Origin: Thioalkalivibrio sulfidiphilus
GTDB lineage: Bacteria > Pseudomonadota > Gammaproteobacteria > Ectothiorhodospirales > Ectothiorhodospiraceae
Length of the DNA: 64,000 bases
Reading direction: 5' to 3'
Assembly: GCF_000377945.1 (NCBI RefSeq)
Contig: NZ_KB898929.1
Span: 1-64,000 of the forward strand
Both the position numbers and the translations under genes were made by a program. The notes under the pieces are model-generated. The model saw only the letters and a list, made by a program, of their open reading frames with translations, made no database searches and had not been told where the DNA came from. The stretch's first letter is position 1. Every line of letters begins with the position of its first letter. This document shows, in pieces, positions 1 to 9,764 of this stretch.

Positions 1-223
1 AGAGAATGCGGTCAAGACACAAATCTGGAGCGCCGTGTCGGTCTATGTGTTGGTGGCCATTGTCAAGAAACGATTGGACCCGCAGGTTTCTCTCTACACT
101 TTGCTACAGATTTTCTCGATCACGCTGTTCGAGAAAATGCCGTTAAATGCGGCATTCTTGGATGCAAACTACAGCTGCGATGACCCTGAGTCTCGTAACC
201 GATTGAATCTGTTCGATTCTTAA
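1..223 (+). mobile_element. IS4-family transposase, C-terminal end (cut by window start)
   Basis: The frame is open from base 2 and ends at a TAA at 221-223. It encodes ENAVKTQIW, then AVSVYVLVAIVKKRL, then SLYTLLQIFSITLFEK, which is the characteristic C-terminus of the IS4-type DDE transposases that carry DUF4372. Only about 73 residues are visible, so integrity of the element cannot be judged. The 13 bases after the stop (CCGGACACTAGTG, 223-235) may belong to the right end of the insertion sequence. A short-period repeat begins immediately after it. Confidence 0.75.
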
Positions 224-235
224 CCGGACACTAGT

Positions 236-358
236 GAAAATTCAAGATTCAAGATTCAAGATTCAAGATTCAAGATTCAAGATTCAAGATTCAAGATTCA
301 AGATTCAAAGGGGCGGTACCCGAGTTCCTTTGAATTTTGAATCTTGAATTTTGAATTG
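236..358. repeat. Intergenic inverted repeat, ATTCAAG/ATTCAAA family (F1), copy 1
   Basis: Positions 239-308 are about ten near-perfect tandem copies of the 7-mer ATTCAAG. The other arm, 329-357, reads TTTGAATTTTGAATCTTG and is its reverse complement with A/G variation, so the whole can fold into a long AT-rich hairpin. It separates the transposase remnant from the 3' end of mreD. The same sequence family recurs at 8200-8285, 9648-9762 and 51484-51586. Confidence 0.9.
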
Positions 359-366
359 CCCCTAAT

Positions 367-858
367 TCAGCTCAAAGCCAGACACCACCGCCGCCGCACG
401 TCGCGCAGCAGCACGAACAGCCAGGGCCACAGGATCATGCTGCTTACCAGGGGCGCCCAGTACAGCCAGGTGCCCGGGGCGCGGCCGGTCATGCCCAGGA
501 TCCAGAGCACCAGCAGCAGGTGCAGGGCGAGCAGGCCGCCCACGGTCAGGGCCTGCTGCCAGAGGGGGAACACCCGCACCCGCTGATGCATGCGGATGCT
601 CAGGTAGGCGATCAGGGCGAAGCCCAGGGCATGCTGGCCCAGCAGGGCACCGGTGGCGGCATCCAGCAGCAGGCCCAGGAACCAGCCCAGGCCGACGCCG
701 ATGCGCCGGGGCAGGGCCATGCTCCAGTAGATCAGGGTCATGGCCAGCCACTGGGGACGCCAGGGGGCGGCCCAGTCGGGCAGGGGCACGACGGTGAGCG
801 CCAGCGCCACGATGAAGGTCAGCGGGATGGCCCAGACCCAGCCGCGGGGATTGCTCAT
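367..858 (-). CDS. mreD: Rod shape-determining protein MreD
   Basis: This 163-residue integral membrane protein is the third gene of the mreBCD operon. MreD is an inner-membrane partner of MreC in the elongasome that directs lateral wall synthesis. The sequence has five or so hydrophobic segments, starting with WAIPLTFIVALALTVVPLP and followed by the family-typical GLLLDAATGALLGQHALGF loop and helix. Length is normal for the family (about 160). The start codon overlaps the mreC stop by 4 bp (ATGA), indicating translational coupling. The 3' end is followed by a short-period inverted repeat rather than a typical terminator. Confidence 0.93.
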   Translation of the reverse strand: MSNPRGWVWAIPLTFIVALALTVVPLPDWAAPWRPQWLAMTLIYWSMALPRRIGVGLGWFLGLLLDAATGALLGQHALGFALIAYLSIRMHQRVRVFPLWQQALTVGGLLALHLLLVLWILGMTGRAPGTWLYWAPLVSSMILWPWLFVLLRDVRRRWCLALS

Positions 859-1760
859 GGGCGATCCTCCGGGGTCGATTCCGCGGCGGGCGCCTCTGCC
901 TCGATCTCAGCAGGGCGCTCCGTGGCGTCGCCGTTGCCGTTGACCGGGCGCAGCAGCAGCACCTCCCGTGAGCGGTCCAGGCGGGCCAGCGGGCGGGCCT
1001 CCACCCGGGCGAAGGATTCGCCGGGGATGCGTTCCACCCGGGTGACCTGGGCTACCGGATAGTCCGCCGGGAAGCGCCCGCCCAGCCCCGAGGTGCTGAT
1101 GATGTCGCCGGGCTCGATGTCCTCGGCGGGCGGGATGTAGCGCAGTTCCAGCAGCTGGGGGTTGCCGGTGCCCACGGCCAGGGTGCGCAGCCCGGTGCGG
1201 TTGACCAGCACCGGCAGGGCGTGGCTCGGGTCCGAGATCAGCAGCACGATGCTGTGCAGGGGGTGGCTCTCCAGCACCTGCCCCACCACCCCCTGGGCGT
1301 TGATCAGGGGCTGGCCCGGGTAGGCGCCGTGCACCCGCCCGCGGTTGATCACCAGCTGTTGGCGGAAGGGGTCCAGGTCCACGGCCATGATCTCGGCCGC
1401 CATCAGCGGGTCGCGCAGCCGCACGGAGGTGTCCAGCAGCTCGCGCAGCCGGGCGTTTTCCTCCTCCAGGGCCTCGAAGCGCAGCATCAGTGCGTTGAGG
1501 TGCAGGTGTTCCTCACGCAGGCGGCGGTTGTCCTCCACCAGGGTCTGATGACTGCGCAGCTGTTCCAGCACCCAGGCGCCCGCCTGCACCGGCAGGTTCA
1601 CGCCGGCCTGCACCGGGTAGACCAGCATGGCGACGGTGGAGCGGAACTCCTGAAGGTGCTGATGACGGTGGTCGGCCCACATCAGGCCGATGGAGACGAG
1701 TGCGAGCAGTGCCAGGCGCACTGCCGGGGATGGGCCCAGGTTGAACAGCGGCTTCTTGAT
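855..1760 (-). CDS. mreC: Rod shape-determining protein MreC, probable non-canonical AUC start
   Basis: MreC is a bitopic inner-membrane protein whose periplasmic part scaffolds the elongasome. After an N-terminal membrane helix come a coiled coil (LVEDNRRLREEHLHLNALML, EEENARLRELL) and the beta-barrel domain (INRGRVHGAYPGQPLI, VVGQVLE, STSGLGGRFPADYPVA). The first ordinary start is GTG at 1721, but the 13 codons before it encode IKKPLFNLGPSPA, the conserved MreC N-terminus (E. coli MKPIFSRGPS). That stretch opens with AUC at 1760-1758, six bases after the strong Shine-Dalgarno GGGGGA (1773-1768). I therefore place the start at the AUC (301 aa); GTG at 1721 (288 aa) is the conservative alternative. 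The C-terminus is Glu/Ala/Pro rich. Confidence 0.88.
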   Translation of the reverse strand: MKKPLFNLGPSPAVRLALLALVSIGLMWADHRHQHLQEFRSTVAMLVYPVQAGVNLPVQAGAWVLEQLRSHQTLVEDNRRLREEHLHLNALMLRFEALEEENARLRELLDTSVRLRDPLMAAEIMAVDLDPFRQQLVINRGRVHGAYPGQPLINAQGVVGQVLESHPLHSIVLLISDPSHALPVLVNRTGLRTLAVGTGNPQLLELRYIPPAEDIEPGDIISTSGLGGRFPADYPVAQVTRVERIPGESFARVEARPLARLDRSREVLLLRPVNGNGDATERPAEIEAEAPAAESTPEDRP

Positions 1761-1787
1761 GGCTGGTCCCCCGGGTGATTGCTGCGG

Positions 1788-3252
<1,465 letters not shown>

Positions 3253-3323
3253 CCTGAGGGCGGACAGGCGACGGGGGCGATGAGCGCCCCTGCGCACCCC
3301 ATTCCCTTGCCCTGGTTCCCATC

Positions 3324-4778
3324 ATGCACGAGAAAACCATCGCAGAACTCTCCGCCGCCCTGGCCAAGGGCGAGTGCTCGAGCGTCGAACTCACCCAACA
3401 CTTCCTCAAGCGCATCGAGACGCTGGACGGCGGTCTGAACAGCTTCGTCACCGTCACCGCCGAGCAGGCGCTGGCCCAGGCGAAAGCGGCCGACGACCGC
3501 CGCGCCAGGGGGGAGGCGGGTCCGCTCACCGGCGTGCCCATGGCCCAGAAGGACATCTTCTGCACCGACGGCGTGCGCACCACCTGCGGCTCGAAGATGC
3601 TCGACAACTTCATCGCCCCCTACGATGCCACCGTGGTGGAGCGCTTCAAGGCCGAGGGCTGCCCCATGCTGGGCAAGACCAACATGGACGAGTTCGCCAT
3701 GGGCTCCTCCAACGAGACCAGTTTCCACGGCCCGGTGAAGAATCCCTGGGACACGGCGCGGGTGCCCGGTGGTTCCTCCGGCGGTTCCGCCGCCGCCGTG
3801 GCCGCGCGGCTCACGCCGTCCGCCACCGGCACCGACACCGGCGGCTCCATCCGTCAGCCCGCGGCCCTGTGCGGCATCACGGGGCTCAAGCCCACCTACG
3901 GCCGCGTCTCCCGCTGGGGCATGATCGCGTTTGCCTCGAGCCTCGATCAGGGCGGCCCCATGGCCGCCACCGCCGAGGACTGCGCCCTGCTGGCCAACGT
4001 CATGAGCGGTTTCGATCCCAGGGATTCCACCAGCATCGAGCGCCCCGAAGAGGACTTCACCGCGCGCCTGAACGAACCGCTCAAGGACCTGCGCATCGGT
4101 CTGCCCCGTGAGTTCTTCGGCGAGGGCCTGGACGCCGGTGTGGCCAAGGCGATCGAGGAAGCCATCGAGCAGTACAGGAAACTCGGCGCCGAGGTGAAGG
4201 AAGTGGGCCTGCCCAATTCGGGTCTCTCCGTGCCTGCCTACTACGTGGTGGCCCCGGCGGAGTGTTCCTCGAACCTGGCCCGCTTCGACGGCGTGCGTTA
4301 TGGCTATCGCTGCGAGAACCCGAAAGACCTGATGGACCTCTACACCCGCTCCCGGGGCGAGGGCTTCGGTGCCGAGGTCAAGCGTCGCATCATGGTGGGC
4401 ACCTACGCGCTGTCCGCCGGCTACTTCGACGCCTACTACCTCAAGGCCCAGAAGATCCGCCGCCTGATCGCCGACGACTTCGCCAGGGCCTTCGAGGAAG
4501 TGGACGTGATCCTCGGCCCCACCTCGCCGAGTACCGCTTTCAAGCTGGGCGAGAAGACCGACGACCCGGTCACCATGTACCTCTCGGACATCTACACCAT
4601 CGCCGTGAACCTGGCCGGCCTGCCCGGCATGTCCATCCCCGCAGGCTTCAGCGACGGCCTGCCCGTGGGCCTGCAGCTGATCGGCAACTATTTCGACGAG
4701 GCGCGCCTGCTGGGGGTGGCCCATCAGTATCAATCAGTCACGGACTGGCATCGAAGAATCCCGGAGGGGTTTGCGTAA
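3324..4778 (+). CDS. gatA: Asp-tRNA(Asn)/Glu-tRNA(Gln) amidotransferase subunit A (glutaminase)
   Basis: GatA is the amidase subunit that releases ammonia from glutamine for transfer to the misacylated tRNA on GatB. The 484-residue protein shows the amidase signature: the cis-Ser/Ser/Lys triad lies in [10 protein letters not shown] (Lys), [15 protein letters not shown] and [32 protein letters not shown] is also typical. Spacing to gatC is 71 bp, and a short-period repeat separates it from gatB. Confidence 0.97.
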   Translation: MHEKTIAELSAALAKGECSSVELTQHFLKRIETLDGGLNSFVTVTAEQALAQAKAADDRRARGEAGPLTGVPMAQKDIFCTDGVRTTCGSKMLDNFIAPYDATVVERFKAEGCPMLGKTNMDEFAMGSSNETSFHGPVKNPWDTARVPGGSSGGSAAAVAARLTPSATGTDTGGSIRQPAALCGITGLKPTYGRVSRWGMIAFASSLDQGGPMAATAEDCALLANVMSGFDPRDSTSIERPEEDFTARLNEPLKDLRIGLPREFFGEGLDAGVAKAIEEAIEQYRKLGAEVKEVGLPNSGLSVPAYYVVAPAECSSNLARFDGVRYGYRCENPKDLMDLYTRSRGEGFGAEVKRRIMVGTYALSAGYFDAYYLKAQKIRRLIADDFARAFEEVDVILGPTSPSTAFKLGEKTDDPVTMYLSDIYTIAVNLAGLPGMSIPAGFSDGLPVGLQLIGNYFDEARLLGVAHQYQSVTDWHRRIPEGFA

Positions 4779-4865
4779 GGGGTGAAGCGTGAGGCGTGAG
4801 GCACAAGCGAGACCATCCGGATCGACTTGGCCTTTCACCCCTGACCCCTAACCCCTCACACCTTA
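4775..4865. repeat. Intergenic inverted repeat, GTGAGGC/GCCTCAC family (F9), copy 1
   Basis: The left arm (4780-4803) reads GGTGAAGCGTGAGGCGTGAG and the right arm (4831-4864) is built from CACCCCTGACCCCTAACCCC and similar units, forming an imperfect hairpin. It is placed inside the gatCAB operon between gatA and gatB, so it is presumably transcribed. Related copies lie at 46298-46375 and 62460-62615. Confidence 0.75.
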
Positions 4866-4885
4866 CGTCATTCGAGGTTCAAAGC

Positions 4886-6319
4886 ATGGAATGGGAAACA
4901 GTCATCGGGCTCGAGGTTCACGCCCAGCTCGCCACCAAGAGTAAGATCTTCTCCGGCGCGTCCACCGCCTACGGCGCGGCGCCCAACACCCAGGCCTGTG
5001 CCATCGACCTGGGCCTGCCCGGCGTGCTGCCGGTGCTCAACCGCGAGGCGGTGCGCATGGCGGTGAAGTTCGGTCTGGCCATCGGTGCGGAGATCTCGCC
5101 GCGCTCGGTGTTCGCGCGCAAGAACTACTTCTATCCCGATCTGCCCAAGGGTTACCAGATCTCCCAGTACGAACTCCCCGTGGTGGGCCTCGGCAAGCTC
5201 GAGATCGAGCTGGAGGACGGCGAGACCAAGACCATCGGCATCACCCGGGCACACCTTGAAGAGGACGCGGGCAAGAGCCTGCACGAGGACTTCCACGGCA
5301 TGAGCGGCATCGATCTCAACCGCGCCGGCACGCCGTTGCTGGAGATCGTCTCCGAGCCGGACATGCGCTCCGCCAAGGAGGCGGTGGCCTATCTGAAGAA
5401 GCTGCACGCCCTGGTGCGCTACCTGGAGATCTGCGACGGCAACATGCAGGAAGGCTCCTTCCGCTGCGATGCCAACGTCTCGGTGCGCCGCAAGGGCACC
5501 GAGAAGTTCGGCACCCGCGCCGAGATCAAGAACATCAACTCCTTCCGCTTCGTGGAGCGCGCCATCAACTACGAGGTGGAGCGCCAGATCGACATCCTGG
5601 AGGGCGGCGGCGCCGTGGTGCAGGAGACGCGTCTCTACGATCCCGACAAGGGCGAGACCCGTTCCATGCGCTCCAAGGAAGAGGCCAACGACTACCGCTA
5701 CTTCCCCGACCCGGACCTGCTGCCGCTGGAGATCGATGCCGGCTTCATCGAGGGCGTGCGCGGTACCCTGCCGGAGTTACCCGACGAGAAGAAGCACCGC
5801 TTCATGACCCACTACGGCCTGTCCGCCTACGACGCCGGCGTGCTCACTGCGAGCCGCGAGATGGGCGACTACTACGAGGCCGTGGTCAAGGCCTGCGGTG
5901 GCCATGCGAAGCTGGCCGCCAACTGGGTCATGGGTGAACTCTCCGCCGCGCTCAACAAGGACAACAAGGAGATCACCGAGAGCCCGGTGTCCGCAGCCGC
6001 CCTGGGCCAGATGCTCGAGCGCATCGAGGACAACACCATCTCCGGCAAGATCGCCAAGGATGTCTTCGAGGCCATGTGGAACGGCGAGGGCAGCGCCGAC
6101 CAGGTGATCGAGAAGAAGGGTCTCAAGCAGATCACCGACACCGGCGCCATCGAGGCCATCATCGACAAGGTCATGGCCGACAACCCCGGCCAGCTGGAGC
6201 AGTACCGCTCCGGCAAGGACAAGCTGTTCGGTTTCTTCGTCGGTCAGGTGATGAAGGCAACGGGCGGCAAGGCGAACCCGGGGCAAGTGAACGATCTGTT
6301 GAAGAAGAAGCTTCAGTAG
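4886..6319 (+). CDS. gatB: Asp-tRNA(Asn)/Glu-tRNA(Gln) amidotransferase subunit B
   Basis: GatB binds and activates the misacylated tRNA, then amidates it with ammonia from GatA. The 477-residue product begins [20 protein letters not shown], the standard start. It contains the signature [20 protein letters not shown] and ends with the tRNA-binding YqeY-like tail ([20 protein letters not shown]). The ATG at 4886 was chosen because upstream codons come from the repeat. An organism with gatCAB usually lacks a direct route to Gln-tRNA or Asn-tRNA, or both. Confidence 0.97.
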   Translation: MEWETVIGLEVHAQLATKSKIFSGASTAYGAAPNTQACAIDLGLPGVLPVLNREAVRMAVKFGLAIGAEISPRSVFARKNYFYPDLPKGYQISQYELPVVGLGKLEIELEDGETKTIGITRAHLEEDAGKSLHEDFHGMSGIDLNRAGTPLLEIVSEPDMRSAKEAVAYLKKLHALVRYLEICDGNMQEGSFRCDANVSVRRKGTEKFGTRAEIKNINSFRFVERAINYEVERQIDILEGGGAVVQETRLYDPDKGETRSMRSKEEANDYRYFPDPDLLPLEIDAGFIEGVRGTLPELPDEKKHRFMTHYGLSAYDAGVLTASREMGDYYEAVVKACGGHAKLAANWVMGELSAALNKDNKEITESPVSAAALGQMLERIEDNTISGKIAKDVFEAMWNGEGSADQVIEKKGLKQITDTGAIEAIIDKVMADNPGQLEQYRSGKDKLFGFFVGQVMKATGGKANPGQVNDLLKKKLQ

Positions 6320-6412
6320 AACAGTCTCAAGTGGCAAGTCTCAAGTGGCAAGGAACGTCAAAGGCACTGCCCCGGTTTTCCTTGTCACTTGAGACTTGCC
6401 ACTAGCCACTGC
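6320..6412. repeat. Intergenic inverted repeat, AAGTGGCAAGTCTC family (F2), copy 1
   Basis: The left arm (6324-6352) contains AGTCTCAAGTGGCAAG twice. The right arm (6380-6412) reads CCTTGTCACTTGAGACTTGC and onward, its complement. It lies between gatB and hslO and ends 1-2 bp before the hslO ATG. Related copies are at 27136-27178 (one arm) and 41219-41328. Confidence 0.85.
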
Positions 6413-6413
6413 C

Positions 6414-7280
6414 ATGACAGATACCCTCCACCGATTCCTGCTCGAGACCACTAACGTGCGTGGCGAGTGGGTGCACCTGGACGCCACCTGGCAAGCGCTG
6501 CTGGAGCGCTACGCGTATCCGCCGGTGGTGCGCGATCTGCTCGGTCAGGCCCTGGCGGCGGTGGCCCTGCTGTCCGCCACCATCAAGTTCGACGGCTCTC
6601 TGATCCTGCAGGTGACCGGCAATGGGCCGGTGAATCTCCTGGTGGTGCAGGCCAGCGGCCATGGCACGGTGCGCGGTCTGGCGCGCTGGCAGTCGGAGGT
6701 CCCGGCGGGAGACCTGGCCGCGCAGTTCGGCGACGGGCGCATGGTCATGACCATCGATCCGGGCCAGGGCCGGGAGCGTTACCAGGGCATCGTGCCCCTG
6801 GAGGGGGCCAGCCTTTCCGCCGCGCTGGAGGGCTACTTCACCCGTTCGGAACAGTTGCCCACCCGCCTGTGGCTGGCCGCCGATGGCCAGCGCGCGGCGG
6901 GGCTGCTGCTGCAGGCACTGCCCGGCGAGGACCGGGACCCCGATGCCTTCCATCGTGCCGTCACCCTGGCGGATACCCTCAAGGATCAGGAACTGCTGGA
7001 ACTGCCGGTGCAGACCCTGCTGCATCGCCTCTACCACGAGGAGGACGTACGCCTGCTGGACGCCAGCCCGGTGAGTTTCCGTTGCAGCTGTTCCAGGGAT
7101 CGCGTGGCAGACATGCTGCGTGGTCTGGGCAAGGCTGAGCTTCGCGCCATCATGGATCGAGAAGGCCAGGTGGAGGTGCACTGCGAGTTCTGCAACGCCG
7201 GCTACCGCTTCGACGCGGTGGACGTGGAACAACTGTTCACCGAGGGCGAGCCGCCGCCGGGGAGTCGTACGCGGCATTGA
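6414..7280 (+). CDS. hslO: Redox-regulated holdase chaperone Hsp33
   Basis: Hsp33 is a cytoplasmic chaperone switched on by oxidation of a zinc-bound tetra-cysteine centre. The 288-residue protein has the N-terminal substrate-binding core (TIKFDGSLILQVTGNGPVNL) and the C-terminal zinc module. All four cysteines are present: CSC near residue 233 and CEFC near residue 265. ATG 6414 gives MTDTLHRFLLE; six upstream codons belong to the repeat. It lies downstream of gatB on the same strand, but function links it to stress rather than translation. Confidence 0.95.
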   Translation: MTDTLHRFLLETTNVRGEWVHLDATWQALLERYAYPPVVRDLLGQALAAVALLSATIKFDGSLILQVTGNGPVNLLVVQASGHGTVRGLARWQSEVPAGDLAAQFGDGRMVMTIDPGQGRERYQGIVPLEGASLSAALEGYFTRSEQLPTRLWLAADGQRAAGLLLQALPGEDRDPDAFHRAVTLADTLKDQELLELPVQTLLHRLYHEEDVRLLDASPVSFRCSCSRDRVADMLRGLGKAELRAIMDREGQVEVHCEFCNAGYRFDAVDVEQLFTEGEPPPGSRTRH

Positions 7281-7294
7281 AGGGCTTCAGGATT

Positions 7295-7440
7295 TTGCCG
7301 CAGAGGCGCGGAGGCGCAGAGAAATTCTTGAAGGCTCGCAACAAAACATCGTCGGGCAGCTGTAGATAAACAGTTGGCCCGAGATCAGTCGCCTTTTCTC
7401 TCGTATCTCTGCGTCTCCGCGCCTCTGCGGCAGATGTTCA
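7295..7440. repeat. Intergenic inverted repeat, CCGCAGAGGCGCGGAGG family (F4)
   Basis: The left arm, 7299-7322, reads CCGCAGAGGCGCGGAGGCGC and onward. The right arm, 7405-7432, reads TCTCTGCGTCTCCGCGCCTC and onward. The arms are near-perfect complements around a loop of about 80 bases. It sits between the convergent hslO and moeB genes, and no conventional U-tract terminator is seen there. Confidence 0.85.
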
Positions 7441-8178
7441 AGAACCGCAGACCGGACACGACGGGTCCTTGCGCAGTTTCATGCTGCGCCATTCCATGGT
7501 CATGGCGTCCATGACCAGCAGGCGGCCGCGCAGGGTGGGCAGGCCGATGATGTGTTTGATGGCCTCGGTGGCCTGCAACGAACCCATGACACCGGGCAGA
7601 CTCGCCAGCACGCCGGTCTGGCTGCAGCGTTCTTCCAGCTCTGGGCCATCCTTGTACAGGCAGCGATAGCAGGGGCTGTCCGGTTCGGCGGGGTCGAACA
7701 CCGTGATCTGGCCCTCGAAGCGGATCACCGCCGCGGAGATCAGCGGTTTGCGGTGGCGCACGCAGGCGGCGTTGACCGCGAAGCGGGTGGTGAAGTTGTC
7801 AGTGCAGTCCAGCACGATGCTGGCATCGCGCACCGCCGCGTCCAGGCTGTCCGCGTCCATGGCCGCCTGCACGGCATTGACCTTGACCTCGGGATTGACC
7901 GCGGCCAGTTTGTCGGCGGCGGAGACCACCTTGGGCCGGCCGATGTCGTTGGTGTGATGGATGATCTGGCGTTGCAGGTTGGAGAGTTCGATGATGTCCG
8001 GGTCGGCGAGGGTGAGCGTGCCCACGCCCGCTGCGGCCAGGTACAGGGCCACCGGCGCCCCCAGTCCGCCCGCGCCGATGATCAGCGCGTGGGCGTCCAT
8101 GATCCGCTGCTGCCCGGCCACTTCCACCTGGGGCAGCATGATCTGCCGGCTGTAGCGCAAAAGCTGTTCGTCGTTCAT
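7438..8178 (-). CDS. moeB: MoeB/ThiF/HesA-family adenylyltransferase
   Basis: This E1-like enzyme adenylates the C-terminal glycine of a ubiquitin-fold sulfur carrier (MoaD in molybdopterin synthesis, or ThiS). The 246-residue protein has the ATP-binding GAGGLGAPVALYLAAAGVG, the NLQRQIIH segment and the DCTDNFTTRF motif. Two CxxC zinc pairs are present (CYRC near residue 169 and CPVC at the C-terminus). Placement after hemA-prfA-prmC matches moeB in related genomes. Whether its partner is MoaD or ThiS cannot be told from sequence alone. Confidence 0.88.
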   Translation of the reverse strand: MNDEQLLRYSRQIMLPQVEVAGQQRIMDAHALIIGAGGLGAPVALYLAAAGVGTLTLADPDIIELSNLQRQIIHHTNDIGRPKVVSAADKLAAVNPEVKVNAVQAAMDADSLDAAVRDASIVLDCTDNFTTRFAVNAACVRHRKPLISAAVIRFEGQITVFDPAEPDSPCYRCLYKDGPELEERCSQTGVLASLPGVMGSLQATEAIKHIIGLPTLRGRLLVMDAMTMEWRSMKLRKDPSCPVCGS

Positions 8179-8199
8179 GAACGAAAGATACCAGAAAGG

Positions 8200-8285
8200 C
8201 GAGATTCAAAATTCAAGATTCAAAGGCGAAGCACCCCAAATTCAGTGGGTTTCCCTTTGAATTTTGAACCTTGAATTTTGAATTG
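8200..8285. repeat. Intergenic inverted repeat, ATTCAAG/ATTCAAA family (F1), copy 2
   Basis: The arms are 8200-8224 (GATTCAAAATTCAAGATTC and onward) and 8255-8284 (TTTGAATTTTGAACCTTG and onward). They flank a loop of about 30 bases. It fills the gap between the start of moeB and the stop of the upstream minus-strand gene, and so lies inside a presumed transcription unit. Confidence 0.88.
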
Positions 8286-8287
8286 AC

Positions 8288-8698
8288 TTACAGATACTCC
8301 CGCCAGTGCCGCGGCCGGTGATCGCGGCAGCCGTGCTCGTGCTGGCGGTAGTGATTGATGAAGATCTTGCGGGCGCAGTTGCCGAAGCACTGGGTGGGGA
8401 TGCCGAGGTTGGCGCGGATGGTATCCTCGGAGTAGTTGTACAGGGCGCGCTTGATCTTCATCACCAGGCTGTTGTCCAGGTGAAAGCCCATCTCCGTGAG
8501 GGCGGACTCCAGCTCTGAGTAGGTCACGTCACGTAGGTCGTAGGTGACCACCAGCCGGTTGGGGCCCAGCACGCGCACATCCTGGACCGCGTCGGTGTCG
8601 GACAGCAACAGGCAGGCGGCGCGCGCCTGGTCGTTGTCCCGGTGGGGTCCGCGAAACGCCAGCTCCCGGTGGCGGATGAATTCTTCGGCCGAGTCCAT
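8288..8698 (-). CDS. Conserved hypothetical protein with ferredoxin-like N-domain and Cys/His-rich tail
   Basis: I do not recognise a named family. The 136-residue product has a segment (about 35-80) of beta-alpha-beta pattern: VQDVRVLGPNRLVVTYDL, then a helix ending in MGFHLDN, reminiscent of a heavy-metal-associated fold but without CxxC. The tail is basic and rich in Cys and His (CFGNCARK, HYRQHEHGCRDHRPRHW), which could bind metal or nucleic acid. I chose ATG at 8698; a GTG two codons upstream is possible. It lies between prmC and moeB on the same strand. Confidence 0.75.
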   Translation of the reverse strand: MDSAEEFIRHRELAFRGPHRDNDQARAACLLLSDTDAVQDVRVLGPNRLVVTYDLRDVTYSELESALTEMGFHLDNSLVMKIKRALYNYSEDTIRANLGIPTQCFGNCARKIFINHYRQHEHGCRDHRPRHWREYL

Positions 8699-8752
8699 GA
8701 CCACGATAGTAGCTGGGAACAGGGATTAATCAAGGTTGAAGGTAGGGGAATA

Positions 8753-8833
8753 TGGGAAGTGGGAAGGGTGAATTGGGAAGTGCGAAGTGAAAGGCGTTCA
8801 TTCCCACTTCCCAATTCACCCTTCCCACTTTCC
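8753..8833. repeat. Intergenic inverted repeat, GGGAAGTG/CACTTCCC family (F3), copy 1
   Basis: The left arm, 8755-8790, reads GGAAGTGGGAAGGGTGAATT and onward. The right arm, 8799-8830, is the complement. The right arm runs into prmC and encodes its last four residues and stop codon. A related copy lies at 17305-17383. Confidence 0.88.
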
Positions 8834-9640
8834 CCCTGTGACCCGCTCATTCCCGCCCAGGTCCCGCCGGGTCTGTATCTCCGTGAAGCCCGCAGTGCGC
8901 AACAGGGCGCGCACCGCCTCGCCCTGGTCGTAGCCGTGCTCCAGCAGCAGGTGGCCGCCGGGGTGCAGGTGGTCCGGGGCGGCTTTGATGATGCGGCGCA
9001 GATCGTCCAGGCCGTCGGGGCCCGAGGCCAGGGCCGCGGGGGGCTCGAAACGCAGGTCGCCCCGGCCCAGGTGCGGGTCGCCCTCGGCCACGTAGGGCGG
9101 ATTGGAGACCGCCAGGTGGAAGCGCTCGCCGGCGAGCGGTGCCCACCATTCGCCCAGGACGAGGCGCAGGTTGGTGAGCCCATGGTCCCGGGCATTGGCC
9201 TCGGCCACCGACAGGGCGCCGGGGCTCATGTCCGTGGCGACCACCCGGCAGGCGGGGCGTTCGGTGGCCAGGGCCAGGGCGATGGCGCCGCTGCCGGTGC
9301 CCAGATCCGCCAGGTCCCAGGCGGCGTCCGTCGGGATCAGGCCAAGCGCCGTTTCCACCAGCAGTTCCGTTTCGGGCCGGGGGATCAGGACCTCGGGACC
9401 GACGGCGAGATCCAGGGTCCAGAAGCCGCGCCGGCCGGTGAGGTAGGCCACCGGTTCGCCGGCCTGGCGTCGCGCCCACAGGGCGCGATAGCGGGCCACC
9501 GGTTCCGGGGGGAGGGGGTCGGTGTCGTGGCTGATCAGCCAGGCGCGGTCCCGGCCCAGGACATGGCCGAGCAGGATCTCCGCCTCACGGCGCATCTCCC
9601 CGGCAGGGGCCTCGGCCAGCAGGCTGCGTACCGTGGGCAT
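8816..9640 (-). CDS. prmC: Peptide chain release factor N5-glutamine methyltransferase
   Basis: PrmC (HemK) methylates the glutamine of the GGQ motif in release factors RF1 and RF2. The 274-residue protein has an N-terminal helical domain (residues 1-80), then a class I SAM fold with DLGTGSGAIALALA and the catalytic SNPPYVAE motif. It is encoded next to its substrate gene prfA, an almost universal arrangement. The final residues KWEG and the TGA stop come from the arm of an intergenic repeat, so the native C-terminus has been overwritten. The core ends at GNERV. Confidence 0.96.
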   Translation of the reverse strand: MPTVRSLLAEAPAGEMRREAEILLGHVLGRDRAWLISHDTDPLPPEPVARYRALWARRQAGEPVAYLTGRRGFWTLDLAVGPEVLIPRPETELLVETALGLIPTDAAWDLADLGTGSGAIALALATERPACRVVATDMSPGALSVAEANARDHGLTNLRLVLGEWWAPLAGERFHLAVSNPPYVAEGDPHLGRGDLRFEPPAALASGPDGLDDLRRIIKAAPDHLHPGGHLLLEHGYDQGEAVRALLRTAGFTEIQTRRDLGGNERVTGGKWEG

Positions 9641-9647
9641 GGAGATT

Positions 9648-9762
9648 CCAGTTCAAAATTCAAGATTCAAAATTCAAAATTCAAAATTCAAAATTCAAAA
9701 TTCAAAATTCAAAGGGGAAACCTGCCATCCCTTTGAATTTTGAATCTTGAATTTTGAATTGT
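9648..9762. repeat. Intergenic inverted repeat, ATTCAAG/ATTCAAA family (F1), copy 3
   Basis: The left arm (9653-9715) holds about eight tandem ATTCAAA/ATTCAAG heptamers. The right arm (9731-9760) is TTTGAATTTTGAATCTTG and onward. It occupies the space between the prfA stop and the prmC start, inside an operon. Confidence 0.9.
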
Positions 9763-9764
9763 CC

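Noticed and set aside
239-308. Tandem ATTCAAG array considered as a CRISPR
   Set aside because: The repeats are 7 bp with no spacers and have a complementary arm; no cas gene is present.
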